From Companilactobacillus hulinensis (GTDB lineage: Bacteria > Bacillota > Bacilli > Lactobacillales > Lactobacillaceae), in NCBI RefSeq assembly GCF_003946555.1, contig NZ_RHOO01000001.1:1-64000 (forward strand): a stretch of DNA of 64,000 nucleotides. Direction: 5' to 3'. Of this stretch, positions 1 through 8,800 are shown piece after piece. The position numbers were made by a program, and so were the translations under genes. The notes beneath the pieces are model-generated. The model worked only from the letters and a program-made list of their open reading frames with translations. It was not told the origin of the DNA and did not search any database. The number at the start of each line of letters is the position of its first letter. The first letter of the stretch is position 1.

Positions 1-222
1 GATACCTGATTTTTTCGTCTTGGTGTTTTTTTTATTCAGTTTTTCTCAAGTGGCTAACTTGATTATAAAATTTGCCACAAAAATACCATTGATGATTTGG
101 CATTTATTGATATGTTATTCCAACCAAATTATGACAATCCATTCAATTACTTGAATCTTGTTGGACAAATGGCCGTTGGAAAAGAACGAGACGAAAAAAA
201 AGCTAGAGCCGATAAAGAATAA
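1..222 (+). pseudogene. Decayed 3' end of an NADH oxidase paralogue
   Basis: The last part reads in frame as NTIDDLAFIDMLFQPNYDNP and continues to a stop at 220-222. It closely matches the C-terminus of the intact NADH oxidase at 5221-6585 (NTIDDLAFVDMLFQPNYDNP). Upstream the similarity continues at DNA level (gatacc..., attcagt...), but the frame is broken, with an in-frame stop at 55-57. This looks like the tail of a second nox copy that has decayed. The rest lies outside the window, so the full extent is unknown. Confidence 0.75.
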
Positions 223-284
223 TTATTTTAGTTGCTCTTCTGTAATGAATCAGATATACTTTGCTTAACGAAAATATTGTTTTT

Positions 285-373
285 CATGAGGGAGTAACTA
301 GCAGCTTCGGCTGTAGCAATATCACCAACCCGGACGGATTATTCTGGTATTGCTATAAATAGTGAGACTTATG
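285..373 (+). promoter_or_regulatory. yybP-ykoY (manganese) riboswitch
   Basis: The stretch has the layout of the yybP-ykoY aptamer. P1 pairs CATGAG (285-290) with CTTATG (368-373). The conserved GGGAGTA follows P1 directly. A small hairpin lies around 298-316. A second arm pairs GCAATA (317-322) with TATTGC near 348-353 and holds the conserved ACCAACCCGG loop. Known members of this family sense Mn2+ and often precede P-type ATPases of the type encoded next. The switch probably raises expression of the downstream pump when Mn2+ is high. Confidence 0.85.
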
Positions 374-441
374 TGTGTTTTTACATACGTAGGTCTATTT
401 TTTTACCCAAAATAGGCCGCGTTAGAAAGGGAGGAACTACA

Positions 442-3114
442 TTGTCAGAACAAAAGAAACAATTGTCCCAAGCATTCTATTCGCAAACTGAATCCGAGGT
501 ATTAAAAGAACTCGATGCGTCTAGTGAGGGACTAGATTCTCAGCAAGTTGAGAGACGTGCGGGTGAATATGGTCCAAATAAATTGGATGATGGTAAAAAG
601 AAATCCATTATTCAGAAGTTCTTGGAACAGTTTAAGGACTTGATGATTTTGGTTCTATTGGCGGCCGCGGTTATTTCGGCAGTTGTATCACATGATGTGA
701 TCGACTCAGTTATAATCTTGGCAGTTGTTATCATTAACGCCGTGCTTGGTGTATTCCAGGAGTCAAAGGCGGAAGCGGCACTTGATGCGTTGAAGAATAT
801 GTCGACACCGCACGCCAATGTCTTGAGAAATGGCGATACTATCACAATTAAAAGTACAGAATTGGTACCTGGAGATATTGTGTTATTAGAAGCTGGAGAT
901 GTTGTACCAGCTGACCTTAGATTACTTGAGTCAAAATCCTTAAAAATTGAAGAATCAGCTTTGACTGGTGAATCTGTCTCAGTTGAAAAAGAAACAGGAG
1001 TTATTGAAGGCGACCAAGTTGGTATTGGTGATCGGCTCAACATGGCCTTTTCAAATAGTAATGTTACTTATGGTCGTGGAACTGGTGTTGTAGTTAATAC
1101 AGGAATGTCTACTGAAGTTGGTAAGATTGCTGGTATGTTAGCTAATGCTGATGAAACAACGACACCATTGAAGAACAGCTTGAATCATTTAGGTAAGTTC
1201 TTAACAATTGCTATCGTGATCATTGCCGTAGTTATGTATGTTGTGGGAACGTTCCTGAATGGTATGGATCCTATTAAGATGATGCTTACATCTATTTCAC
1301 TTGCCGTTGCTGCTATCCCAGAAGGATTGCCGGCAATTGTAACGATTATTTTGGCTCTTGGTACACAAGTAATGGCTAAGCGTAATGCAGTTATTCGTAA
1401 ACTGCCAGCTGTTGAAACTTTGGGATCAACAGATATTATTGCATCAGATAAAACTGGTACATTAACTTTGAACCAGATGACAGTGGAAAAAGTTTATACT
1501 TTCGGTGCTCAACAATCAGCCGAAGCAGAATTACCAGAAGATAATATGACATTGAAAGTTATGAACTTCGCAAATGATACGAAGATTTCTCAAGATGGCA
1601 CAATGATCGGTGATCCAACTGAAACAGCTTTAATAACGTTTGGTGAAAAACATAACTTTGATCTTGATGCTAAATTAATAGCTCAACCTCGTGTGGCTGA
1701 ATTGCCATTTGATTCAGAGCGTAAATTAATGTCGACCGTCCATGAGAACTCAGATGGTAAGTTCTTAGTTGCCGTCAAGGGTGCTCCAGATATCTTGCTG
1801 GAACGTATTACTAAGATTCAAACCAAAGATGGTATTCGAGACATTACTGAAGAAGATAAGAAACAAATTCTTTGGAATAACAAAGATATGGCACAGCAAG
1901 CGCTACGTGTTTTGGAGATGGCGTATAAGTATATTGATGAAGTTCCAAATGACCCACAATCTGAGCAAATTGAAAGTGACTTGATTTTTGCCGGATTAGT
2001 CGGAATGATCGATCCTGAACGTAGTGAAGCTGCTGAAGCTGTGCGTGTTGCTAAAGCTGCTGGTGTTCGTCCACTGATGATCACTGGTGATCACCAAATC
2101 ACTGCTGAAGCAATTGCTGCTAGATTAGGTATTATTGAAGCAGGTGATGATGCAGCAGTTCTAACAGGTGCTGAGTTAGACCAAATGTCAACTGAAGAAT
2201 TCGATAAAAAAGTTAAGAAGTATTCCGTTTACGCTCGTGTTTCACCGGAACACAAAGTTAGAATCGTTAAGGCTTGGCAAAAGGCAGGTAAGGTCGTTGC
2301 CATGACAGGTGATGGTGTTAACGATGCTCCAGCCCTTAAGCAAGCTGATATCGGTATCGGAATGGGTATCACTGGTACTGAAGTTTCTAAAGGTGCATCA
2401 GACATGGTGCTAGCCGATGATAACTTTGCTACGATCGTTGTCGCTGTTGAGGAAGGTCGTAAGGTCTTCTCTAACATTCAAAAAGCCATTCAATATTTGT
2501 TGGCTGCCAACTTGGGTGAAGTTTTGACATTGTTCATTGCTACATTGTTAGCTTGGGATACGATGCTTCCAATCCATTTATTGTGGATAAACTTGGTAAC
2601 TGATACTTTCCCAGCCATTGCTTTGGGGATGGAACCAGCGGAATCTAACTTGATGGAACATAAACCTAGAGGTAAAAATTCCAATTTCTTCTCTGGAGGA
2701 GTATTGAGTAGTGTGGTATATCAAGGTATCCTTGAAGCTGCTACAGTATTACTGGTTTATGCAACAGCCATTTGGTGGCCAGTACATTCAGGCTATAACG
2801 CAATCCATGCAGATGCTTTAACAATGTCATTTGCTACTTTAGGATTGATTCAATTGTTCCATGCCTTTAATGTTAAGTCTGTTCATCAATCAATTTTCAA
2901 AGTTGGATTGTTTAAGAACAAGACTTTCAATTGGTCGATTCTTTTATCATTAGTTATGATGATGATTATCATAGTTGTCCCTGGTTTGAATGATGCCTTC
3001 AGAGTTGCACATTTAGATATGCATCAATGGTTGATCGTACTTGGATCGTCATTCGCAATTATTCCAATTGTGGAAGTTGTAAAATTTGTTCAACGTAAAT
3101 TAGGTAAAGCATAA
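442..3114 (+). CDS. P2-type cation-transporting ATPase (Mn2+/Ca2+ exporter)
   Basis: This is an 890-residue P-type ATPase of the Ca2+/SPCA-like P2A group. The N-terminal cation ATPase domain is followed by M4 PEGLPA (293-298), the phosphorylation motif DKTGT (Asp336), a nucleotide-binding domain, the TGDGVND hinge, and M6 NLVTD (717-721). These M4 and M6 residues form the Ca/Mn site in the family. I start it at TTG 442 because AAAGGGAGG lies about 8 bases upstream. The in-frame ATG at 373 falls inside riboswitch stem P1 and is unlikely. The riboswitch suggests Mn2+ efflux, as for YoaB/MgtA-type pumps in lactococci and streptococci. It is monocistronic and ends in a hairpin terminator. Confidence 0.93.
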   Translation: MSEQKKQLSQAFYSQTESEVLKELDASSEGLDSQQVERRAGEYGPNKLDDGKKKSIIQKFLEQFKDLMILVLLAAAVISAVVSHDVIDSVIILAVVIINAVLGVFQESKAEAALDALKNMSTPHANVLRNGDTITIKSTELVPGDIVLLEAGDVVPADLRLLESKSLKIEESALTGESVSVEKETGVIEGDQVGIGDRLNMAFSNSNVTYGRGTGVVVNTGMSTEVGKIAGMLANADETTTPLKNSLNHLGKFLTIAIVIIAVVMYVVGTFLNGMDPIKMMLTSISLAVAAIPEGLPAIVTIILALGTQVMAKRNAVIRKLPAVETLGSTDIIASDKTGTLTLNQMTVEKVYTFGAQQSAEAELPEDNMTLKVMNFANDTKISQDGTMIGDPTETALITFGEKHNFDLDAKLIAQPRVAELPFDSERKLMSTVHENSDGKFLVAVKGAPDILLERITKIQTKDGIRDITEEDKKQILWNNKDMAQQALRVLEMAYKYIDEVPNDPQSEQIESDLIFAGLVGMIDPERSEAAEAVRVAKAAGVRPLMITGDHQITAEAIAARLGIIEAGDDAAVLTGAELDQMSTEEFDKKVKKYSVYARVSPEHKVRIVKAWQKAGKVVAMTGDGVNDAPALKQADIGIGMGITGTEVSKGASDMVLADDNFATIVVAVEEGRKVFSNIQKAIQYLLAANLGEVLTLFIATLLAWDTMLPIHLLWINLVTDTFPAIALGMEPAESNLMEHKPRGKNSNFFSGGVLSSVVYQGILEAATVLLVYATAIWWPVHSGYNAIHADALTMSFATLGLIQLFHAFNVKSVHQSIFKVGLFKNKTFNWSILLSLVMMMIIIVVPGLNDAFRVAHLDMHQWLIVLGSSFAIIPIVEVVKFVQRKLGKA

Positions 3115-3115
3115 T

Positions 3116-3160
3116 AAAAATTCCACCTTGAAAGTTTTGGTTTCAGGGTGGAATTTTTTG
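3116..3160 (+). terminator. Rho-independent terminator of the P-type ATPase
   Basis: Inverted repeat ATTCCACCTTGAAA / TTTCAGGGTGGAAT with a short loop, followed by a T run, directly after the ATPase stop. Confidence 0.9.
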
Positions 3161-3170
3161 ATGTTCTTTT

Positions 3171-3356
3171 GTCGCCTGCGGCTAAAAATAATAATCCTGC
3201 TGTGGGATCGACCTCAGCCAAAGGGCGGTCTGAGGTCTCGATTTTGAACTCCGCATAGCCCCGCGAATTTCAAAAGTCGTCCTGTGCTGTATGGACGGCG
3301 GTTCGCCGTCCGACAGCACTATCACAGCTGGATCATTATTTTTAACCTCCGGCTGG
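3171..3356 (+). repeat. Family A structured repeat, copy A1
   Basis: Terminal inverted repeats (GCCTGCGGCT / AACCTCCGGCTGG) flank an outer stem (AAAAATAAT / ATTATTTTT). Inside are arm 1 (ACCTCAGCC / GGTCTGAGGT), arm 2 (TTTGAA / TTCAAA) and a long arm 3 (GTGCTGT.GGACGGC / GCCGTCC.ACAGCAC). It lies downstream of the ATPase terminator in the ATPase orientation. No coding potential. Confidence 0.85.
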
Positions 3357-3451
3357 TTTGGTGTTTATACTCTCCTTATTTTTTTTAGTCCAAAAATTAT
3401 TAATAGATTTTTTAATTAGTCATGGTTGGTCGTATTGATTTTTTGGGACAA

Positions 3452-3490
3452 TAAAAAAGTGATCAAGATTCAACAGAATCCTAATCACTC
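3452..3490 (-). terminator. Rho-independent terminator of the EAL gene
   Basis: On the minus strand GTGAT..GATTC / GAATC..ATCAC forms a hairpin followed by a T run. It lies beyond repeat A2, so the EAL transcript would carry A2 in its 3' UTR. Confidence 0.7.
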
Positions 3491-3533
3491 ATTAACTTTA
3501 GTATTTCGTTTTAACACGTGGATAGTCAATAAG

Positions 3534-3710
3534 AGCTGGAGGTTACAAAATATTTCATCAGCCATGAAAGTTCCGTAGAACGGTGGTTTTACCGTTCGTA
3601 CGGAACAGGGCGAGCTTGGAGATTTGCAAAGCAAAGCTTCAAGTCGAGGGTCGAGACCTTGGCTCGAGCCGACCCCATGGCAGATGAAATATTTTATAAC
3701 CGGAAGCGGA
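3534..3710 (-). repeat. Family A structured repeat, copy A2
   Basis: Minus-strand orientation. Outer stem CAAAATATTTCATC / GATGAAATATTTT lies between the terminal repeats AGCTGGAGG and CCGGAAGCGG. Arm 1 is built on CGAGCC / GGTCTCG. Arm 3 is GTTCCGTA..GAACGGT / ACCGTTC..TACGGAAC, a paired sequence different from A1. It directly follows the EAL gene in the same orientation, before the terminator. Confidence 0.85.
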
Positions 3711-3721
3711 AACGAAACTAG

Positions 3722-4414
3722 TTATTTCTCATCAAAAACGTCATCATCATCTTCAAGCTTCAATAGGTGAGGCTTGCCATAATAATAACCTTGACGTAAA
3801 TCAATCTGCAATGAATCAGCTAATTTATCATCAGCTTCATTTTCGATTCCTTCAAGAATTAGTCGTAAGTTATTTTCGTTGGCAAAATCACGCCAAAAGA
3901 TAACTTTTTTCTCGATATTAGGGTCACGGAACTTTTCTTTGAAATTCTGAAGTGCAAATTTAACTTCATTGGCCATTGGAACCAATGGCTTGATGTGTTC
4001 TAGTTTGTTTTCACCAGTACCAACATCATCTAGACTGAAGTCCATTCCGTAATCGATGAATTGCTTGATCAATGGAATCATTTCTTCGTTAGTCCATTTT
4101 TCATCGCCAGGCTCTTCAGTTAATTCAACAACAAGTTTTAATGGACGCAATTGAAGTTGTGATTTGATGATAGCTTTTCTAACTTCAGGGTTCATTAATT
4201 GTGTACGGTTGATGTTAACTGAAACTGAACCAATTTTGAGTGATAGACGTAAGGTGGTAGCCATTAGGACTTCAGCCATTATGTGAGAAGGAATATCTGA
4301 AAAATGCAGTGGAGGACGCCATCCTTCGGGCGTCTTCTTTTTCATTAATAATTCGTAGCCAATCAATGTATTGGTGTACTTGTTTAACTGTGGTTGTATG
4401 AAATATCTATACAT
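3722..4414 (-). CDS. Stand-alone EAL-domain protein (putative c-di-GMP phosphodiesterase)
   Basis: A 230-residue protein made almost entirely of one EAL domain. The EAL signature is GYELLMK (Glu21). The metal and substrate motifs look kept: SVNINR, VVELTEE, LDDVGTG, EGIENE and QGYYYGKPH. No GGDEF, PAS or membrane segment is present. I start it at ATG 4414 because GAAGGGGAG lies just upstream; an in-frame ATG 39 bases further up lacks a ribosome binding site. It may cleave c-di-GMP or act as a degenerate effector, since no diguanylate cyclase is visible here. The downstream 3' region holds repeat A2 and a terminator. Confidence 0.85.
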   Translation of the reverse strand: MYRYFIQPQLNKYTNTLIGYELLMKKKTPEGWRPPLHFSDIPSHIMAEVLMATTLRLSLKIGSVSVNINRTQLMNPEVRKAIIKSQLQLRPLKLVVELTEEPGDEKWTNEEMIPLIKQFIDYGMDFSLDDVGTGENKLEHIKPLVPMANEVKFALQNFKEKFRDPNIEKKVIFWRDFANENNLRLILEGIENEADDKLADSLQIDLRQGYYYGKPHLLKLEDDDDVFDEK

Positions 4415-4471
4415 AGGCTCCCCTTCAAATAATCTCTGTTTACCATTATACAATAAACTTAAAAGATTATC

Positions 4472-4903
4472 TCACAATGTGAGTTTCATATCATGGTGCA
4501 GTATTCCTGCTTCACGGTATTGTTCTCCCACAACTTCAAATCCTAGTTGTGTATAGAAATCTTGGGCGTGATCTTGTGCACCTAATATAACATATGTATA
4601 TCCAGAATCTTTGACTCTTTTAATGAGATTGTTCAATAATTTAGATGCGATACCTTGATGACGGTATTCCTTGAGAACGGCGACTCGTTGAACATGGATA
4701 CCATTATCGTTAGTTGGAAAATATCGTGCAGTACCAGCAGCCTGATTGTCCTTGTATAGGGTTGCATGCGTACAGTTATCTTCGCCATCGATCTCTATTT
4801 TTTCATCGACATTTTGTTCTTTGATAAAGACTTCTTTGCGAATGTTAAGTGCATCGTGGTAAGTTTTTGAATTTAAATCAGTTGTATATTCAATAGTTAT
4901 CAT
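4472..4903 (-). CDS. GNAT family N-acetyltransferase
   Basis: A 143-residue GNAT-fold protein. The acetyl-CoA loop is seen as VQRVAVLKEYRHQGIASKLL (motif A, R/QxxGxA/G), followed by the C-terminal DFYTQLGFEVVGEQ segment typical of the family. It resembles ElaA/YjcF-type acetyltransferases. The substrate cannot be told from sequence. It is encoded upstream of the EAL gene on the same strand with a gap of 57 bases, so the two may be co-transcribed. Confidence 0.85.
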   Translation of the reverse strand: MITIEYTTDLNSKTYHDALNIRKEVFIKEQNVDEKIEIDGEDNCTHATLYKDNQAAGTARYFPTNDNGIHVQRVAVLKEYRHQGIASKLLNNLIKRVKDSGYTYVILGAQDHAQDFYTQLGFEVVGEQYREAGILHHDMKLTL

Positions 4904-5220
4904 TAATTAGCCAGCTTTCAGTATCGAATTATTGCTATTTTACTATTAATTTAATAGTTGTTGTAGAGGAAAGTGAATCATTCTGATATAAAAATGGAAT
5001 ATTTTCAACATTCCAAATGTGTATTCAGAATTTGATAAATGAATTTTTCTATTTTGATAGTCATGACCAATCTAAATAAACTATAATACTTGATGAAAGT
5101 GTTCACATTAATTGGGACAATCTAGTAAACTTATATAGGTAAGTGTGATATTTTAATATCATGGGCTTTTGATAAATTATGAAAAAAAGTTATTAGAAAT
5201 GTCCTATAGGGAGGCACATA
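4904..5220 (+). promoter_or_regulatory. Intergenic promoter region of the NADH oxidase gene
   Basis: A 317-base divergent gap without a credible coding region. A TATAAT hexamer sits at 5082-5087, but no good -35 is found 17 bases upstream. A GGAAT/ATTCC mini-hairpin lies near 5000. The RBS GGGAGG lies at 5210-5215, just before the TTG start. I see no convincing Rex box. Confidence 0.4.
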
Positions 5221-6585
5221 TTGAAAGTTATTGTCGTCGGCTGTACACATGCTGGAACAGCTGCAGTTGAACAAATTTTAAAAGATCACCCTGATACCGA
5301 TGTTACTGTATATGAGCGTGAAGATAATATTTCGTTTCTATCATGTGGTATCGCATTATATTTAGGTCGTATTGTAGATAGACTTGAGGATATGTTTTAT
5401 GCAGACCCAGATACTCTAGAGTCACTTGGAGCAAAGGTCAAAATGAAGCATAGTGTTGAAAAAATTGATGCCAAGAACAAGTCAATGGTAGTTAAAGACC
5501 TTGCTACAGGCGAAGAGATCACCGATACTTATGACAAATTGATCATGACAACTGGTTCGGTTGTAAGTACTCCAAATATGAAGGGAATTAATAACCCTCG
5601 TATCTTGTACTGTAAGAACTATGAGCAAGCTAAGAATATTTATGAGTCTGCAAAGAATTACCAAAGTATTGCCATTATTGGTGGTGGATACGTTGGAGTC
5701 GAATTAGCTGAAGCTTATGCTAATACTGTTCATGAAGTTACACTTATTCAATCCGGTGGTCAAATCTTGAAGAACTATATTGATAAGCCACTATCAGATA
5801 AGATTATTGGTCTGTTAAAAGACCATTATGTAAATGTATATCTTAATGAACGTGTCCAAAGTTTTGAGGATGGTAAAGAGATTACTATCAAGACGGACAA
5901 AGATACACATCAAGCTGATCTTGTAATTATGTGTACTGGATTCGATGCTAATACTGGATTGCTTAAGGGACAAGTTGATATGGATGGTCGTAATGCTTTG
6001 ATCATTAATGAATACGTCCAAACTTCAGACCCAGATATTTATTCAGCTGGTGACGCATGTGCTGTTAACTTCAATCCTACTAAGCAACCATTGTATATTC
6101 CTTTGGCATCTAATGCCGTTCGCCAAGGTGTTTTAGCAGGTAAAAATGTTTTCGGAAATATTCAAAAGTATATGGGAACTCAAGGTTCCACTGGTATGGA
6201 ATTATTTGAACATACTTTGGCATCAACTGGTATTACATTGCACAATGCTCTTAATGCTGGGATCAATGCCGATCAAGTTGAGTATAATGCCAACTATCGT
6301 CCAGACTTCATGCCTACTAACGAGAATCTTCAAATCTTCTTAGTATATGATAAAGATACTCGTAAGATATTGGGAGCTCAATTGTTCAGTAAGCACGAAG
6401 TAGCACAGTCAGCCAATGCTGTTTCAATTGCTATTCAAAACAATAATACTATCGATGACCTGGCCTTTGTTGATATGTTATTCCAACCAAATTACGACAA
6501 TCCATGGAATTATCTGAACTTAGTTGCTCAGATGGCGATTGACAAATTAGATTACGGAATTGTAAATGATTCGGCCGCTAAATAA
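5221..6585 (+). CDS. nox: NADH oxidase, water-forming
   Basis: A 454-residue flavoprotein of the pyridine nucleotide-disulfide oxidoreductase family. It has an N-terminal FAD-binding GCTHAGTAA loop (residues 7-15, with His10), the redox cysteine in LSCGI (Cys42), an NAD-binding GGGYVGVELAEA motif, the FAD motif TSDPDIYSAGDA and a dimerisation domain. Cys42 as the single redox cysteine is typical of enzymes that reduce O2 to water while regenerating NAD+. The start is TTG 5221 with GGGAGG 5 bases upstream. It is monocistronic with a terminator after it. A decayed paralogue tail lies at the left window edge. Confidence 0.95.
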   Translation: MKVIVVGCTHAGTAAVEQILKDHPDTDVTVYEREDNISFLSCGIALYLGRIVDRLEDMFYADPDTLESLGAKVKMKHSVEKIDAKNKSMVVKDLATGEEITDTYDKLIMTTGSVVSTPNMKGINNPRILYCKNYEQAKNIYESAKNYQSIAIIGGGYVGVELAEAYANTVHEVTLIQSGGQILKNYIDKPLSDKIIGLLKDHYVNVYLNERVQSFEDGKEITIKTDKDTHQADLVIMCTGFDANTGLLKGQVDMDGRNALIINEYVQTSDPDIYSAGDACAVNFNPTKQPLYIPLASNAVRQGVLAGKNVFGNIQKYMGTQGSTGMELFEHTLASTGITLHNALNAGINADQVEYNANYRPDFMPTNENLQIFLVYDKDTRKILGAQLFSKHEVAQSANAVSIAIQNNNTIDDLAFVDMLFQPNYDNPWNYLNLVAQMAIDKLDYGIVNDSAAK

Positions 6586-6608
6586 GTAGAGTATTTATTG
6601 ATAAAATT

Positions 6609-6645
6609 AAGGACAGTATTGGTAAAAAATGTTGTCCTTTTTTGA
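6609..6645 (+). terminator. Rho-independent terminator after nox
   Basis: AAGGACA / TGTCCTT stem separated by a 17-base loop and followed by a T run. Confidence 0.65.
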
Positions 6646-6729
6646 TGCCATTTTGTTAGAAAGATGATATATTATGCTTGTGAGAGCGTTAACATAAAAC
6701 GTAGTCGTAATCCGATAGGAGACTTGAAT

Positions 6730-7059
6730 ATGGATGATAAACAAGGAATAGGGCCTAGGATCAGCCTTGAAGGCGAAGTAATGTGCGCACTAGAAAGCGT
6801 TATTGATCCTGAATTAGGGGTTGATATAGTTAACTTAGGCATGATTTATAATGTGGAAGTAAATAACAATGTATGCAAAGTTACAATGACGTTGACACAT
6901 ATCTGGTGTCCAGTAAGCGATTATTTGAAGGTTTTGATATGTAACGCCGTGACTTCAGTCGAAGGCATAGATAGTTGTGATATTAACTTGGTATGGGAAC
7001 CCAGATGGACGATTGACAAAATGAGCCGTATGGCAAAAATCGCATTAAATATATCTTAG
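6730..7059 (+). CDS. DUF59/MIP18 family protein (PaaD-like, Fe-S assembly)
   Basis: A 109-residue DUF59 protein. The core reads VIDPELGVDIVNLGMIYNVEV and then THIWCPVSDYLKVLI, with the cysteine where SufT/PaaD-type proteins have a conserved Cys. Such proteins help iron-sulfur cluster maturation. I start it at ATG 6730, where AGGAG lies 8 bases upstream, rather than at the in-frame ATG 66 bases earlier, which has no ribosome binding site. A terminator follows at once, so it is probably a single-gene unit. Confidence 0.85.
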   Translation: MDDKQGIGPRISLEGEVMCALESVIDPELGVDIVNLGMIYNVEVNNNVCKVTMTLTHIWCPVSDYLKVLICNAVTSVEGIDSCDINLVWEPRWTIDKMSRMAKIALNIS

Positions 7060-7068
7060 ACAAAAATA

Positions 7069-7103
7069 AAACACCCAGGATGGCAAAGTCCTAGGTGTTT
7101 TTT
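7069..7103 (+). terminator. Rho-independent terminator after the DUF59 gene
   Basis: Stem AACACCCAGGAT / GTCCTAGGTGTT followed by six T residues. Confidence 0.9.
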
Positions 7104-7485
7104 AGTATATAGGGGATAGTTCCTTAAAACTGTGGGGGATAGTTCAATAATTCTTTGATGCATGTTATCCACGTTTATATCGGGAGGAACATGTAGCAGG
7201 AAGTAGATCATACGTGAATAACATTGTTGAGTATACCAATATTATAGTAGGACCTCCTCACTTCCGAGATTGCTCTCTCTTTATGGCATTAGTATATCAG
7301 GGATAGCTTGATTTCACAATATGTAAATTAAAATGAAAATATATTTCACAATTGAATCCGCTACTGTTGCTGATATATAGCTGATAGTGTGAACTGAATG
7401 AATTCAAAATAGTTATTTTACAGTTCACAAATAGTTATTTTTCTGTAAAAATATTTTACAACTATACCAATTATAAAAAAGAGCA
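7104..7485. other. Non-coding intergenic region with several inverted and direct repeats
   Basis: No convincing gene. Visible structure: GGGGATAGTTC occurs twice near 7111-7145; CATGTTATCCACG (7161-7173) is an imperfect inverted copy of CGTGAATAACATTG (7213-7226); TGTGAACTG / CAGTTCACA is a perfect 9-bp inverted repeat (about 7388-7396 and 7421-7429); AAATAGTTATTTT is directly repeated at 7407 and 7429. The function is unknown. It lies between two terminators, so it could be a decayed gene or a small separate transcription unit. Confidence 0.5.
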
Positions 7486-7515
7486 CAAAAAAAGAGAAAT
7501 GCCAAGCATCTCTCT
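7486..7515 (-). terminator. Rho-independent terminator of fba
   Basis: Minus-strand hairpin GAGAGATGC / GCATTTCTC followed by a T run, 16 bases after the aldolase stop. Confidence 0.85.
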
Positions 7516-7531
7516 TAATAGACAATCATTA

Positions 7532-8398
7532 TTAGATTGAAGGTGTACCGAACCATTCGATACGTTCCTTAGTTGTGTCAGTGATAGCCTTTGTACCAGG
7601 TGCAAGTAACTTACGTGGGTCATAACCCTTAGCATCAACATCTTGATCATGTCCTGCTTCGATATATTCACGTGTAGCCTTTGCAAATGATAATTGTAAT
7701 TCAGTATTAACGTTAACCTTTGAAATACCCATTGAGATAGCCTTAACGATTTGTTCCTTAGGGATACCTGAACCACCGTGAAGAACAAGTGGTGTTGAGA
7801 TTTCAGCAGCTAATTCTTGTAGACGATCAAAGCTTAAACCTTTCCAGTTGTCAGGGTAAACACCGTGGATGTTACCAATACCAACAGCTAGGTAGTCAAC
7901 GCCAGTAGCAGCAAGTGTCTTAGCTTCTTCAACATCAGCTAATTCACCAAGACCAGTAATACCATCTTCTGTACCACCGATTGAACCAACTTCTGCTTCA
8001 ACAGACATATTCTTAGCGTGAGCTAATTTAACGATTTCCTTTGTCTTTTCAAGGTTTTCGTCGAAAGGTAAGTCGTGGCCATCGAACATAACTGAGTTGT
8101 AACCAACTTCGATACATTCTTTAGCAGCTTCGTAGTTACCATGATCCAAGTGCATAACAACTGGAACTGTGATACCCATTGACTTGATTGTGTCTTGTAC
8201 TAGGTGTAGGCAAAGTTCATAACCACCCATGTACTTAGCAGCACCCATTGATGTTTGAACCAAGATAGGCGTGTTTGTTTCTTGGGCTGCAGCTAAAATA
8301 GCACGAGTCCATTCCAAGTCGTTGATGTTAAAAGCACCAACAGCGTATTTGCCTTTACGGGCGTTGTTGAAAATTTCGTTACCGTTTGTTAAAACCAT
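7532..8398 (-). CDS. fba: Fructose-bisphosphate aldolase, class II
   Basis: A 288-residue class II aldolase that splits fructose 1,6-bisphosphate in glycolysis. The metal-binding VMHLDHG motif, the EAEVGSIGG loop, the second metal ligand region in AVGIGNIHGVY and the phosphate-binding VLHGGSGIP motif are all present. The start is ATG 8398 with GGAGG 7 bases upstream; a further in-frame ATG 42 bases up lacks a ribosome binding site. It is monocistronic. An aldolase of this type indicates an intact Embden-Meyerhof route. Confidence 0.95.
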   Translation of the reverse strand: MVLTNGNEIFNNARKGKYAVGAFNINDLEWTRAILAAAQETNTPILVQTSMGAAKYMGGYELCLHLVQDTIKSMGITVPVVMHLDHGNYEAAKECIEVGYNSVMFDGHDLPFDENLEKTKEIVKLAHAKNMSVEAEVGSIGGTEDGITGLGELADVEEAKTLAATGVDYLAVGIGNIHGVYPDNWKGLSFDRLQELAAEISTPLVLHGGSGIPKEQIVKAISMGISKVNVNTELQLSFAKATREYIEAGHDQDVDAKGYDPRKLLAPGTKAITDTTKERIEWFGTPSI

Positions 8399-8485
8399 CG
8401 ATAATCCTCCAATAAATTCATCTTTGAATACAATAGACATTTTAACTCAAAACTTAAGCAATTCATATGTTTTTTGTAAAAGTAT

Positions 8486-8686
8486 TTACATGAATGGAAC
8501 TTTATTGGTTTGGAAATATACAATAAAAGCTATTATATAAAGGATTACCAGCCCTAAAAGAATAAACCACCAATATTTCTTGGTGTTAGATTTCATGAAC
8601 GTATTGTAAATTGCCATTACTAGAAAAAAGGCAAGCAGGGTTGTGAGAATGCTGAGTAGTATAAGTAGAGGTATGTTTATCATCAT
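8486..8686 (-). CDS. Small two-helix membrane protein, function unknown
   Basis: A 66-residue protein with two hydrophobic stretches (about residues 5-27 and 38-58) separated by a short basic, hydrophilic loop (SNTKKY). I do not recognise a family. TATAAT lies only about 14 bases upstream and no clear ribosome binding site is visible, so the start is uncertain and the transcript could be nearly leaderless. It is encoded upstream of fba on the same strand. Confidence 0.5.
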   Translation of the reverse strand: MMINIPLLILLSILTTLLAFFLVMAIYNTFMKSNTKKYWWFILLGLVILYIIAFIVYFQTNKVPFM

Positions 8687-8800
8687 GAAACTAATTATAG
8701 CAATTTTTTCAGAAAATTATCTATAGAAACTAAATTAACACCTACTATATAAAGTTACGCGATTCTGATATACTTTGAAGAGGTTATTGAGGTGATTAAT

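Noticed and set aside
373-441. N-terminal extension of the P-type ATPase from ATG 373
   Set aside because: The ATG forms part of riboswitch stem P1 and the ribosome binding site lies before TTG 442.
612-1043. A 143-codon minus-strand open frame inside the P-type ATPase gene
   Set aside because: Shadow of the ATPase frame; no homology-like motifs and no expression signals.
5100-5200. Rex operator upstream of nox
   Set aside because: Sequences such as TTTTGATAAATTATGAAAA are only weakly palindromic and lack the TTGTGA/TCACAA core.
7161-7173. DnaA box-like TTATCCACG
   Set aside because: Single copy with one mismatch and no origin genes or cluster of boxes nearby.
7471-7788. 105-codon frame overlapping the 3' end of fba
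   Set aside because: Alternative frame of the aldolase gene that runs into its terminator; no motif.
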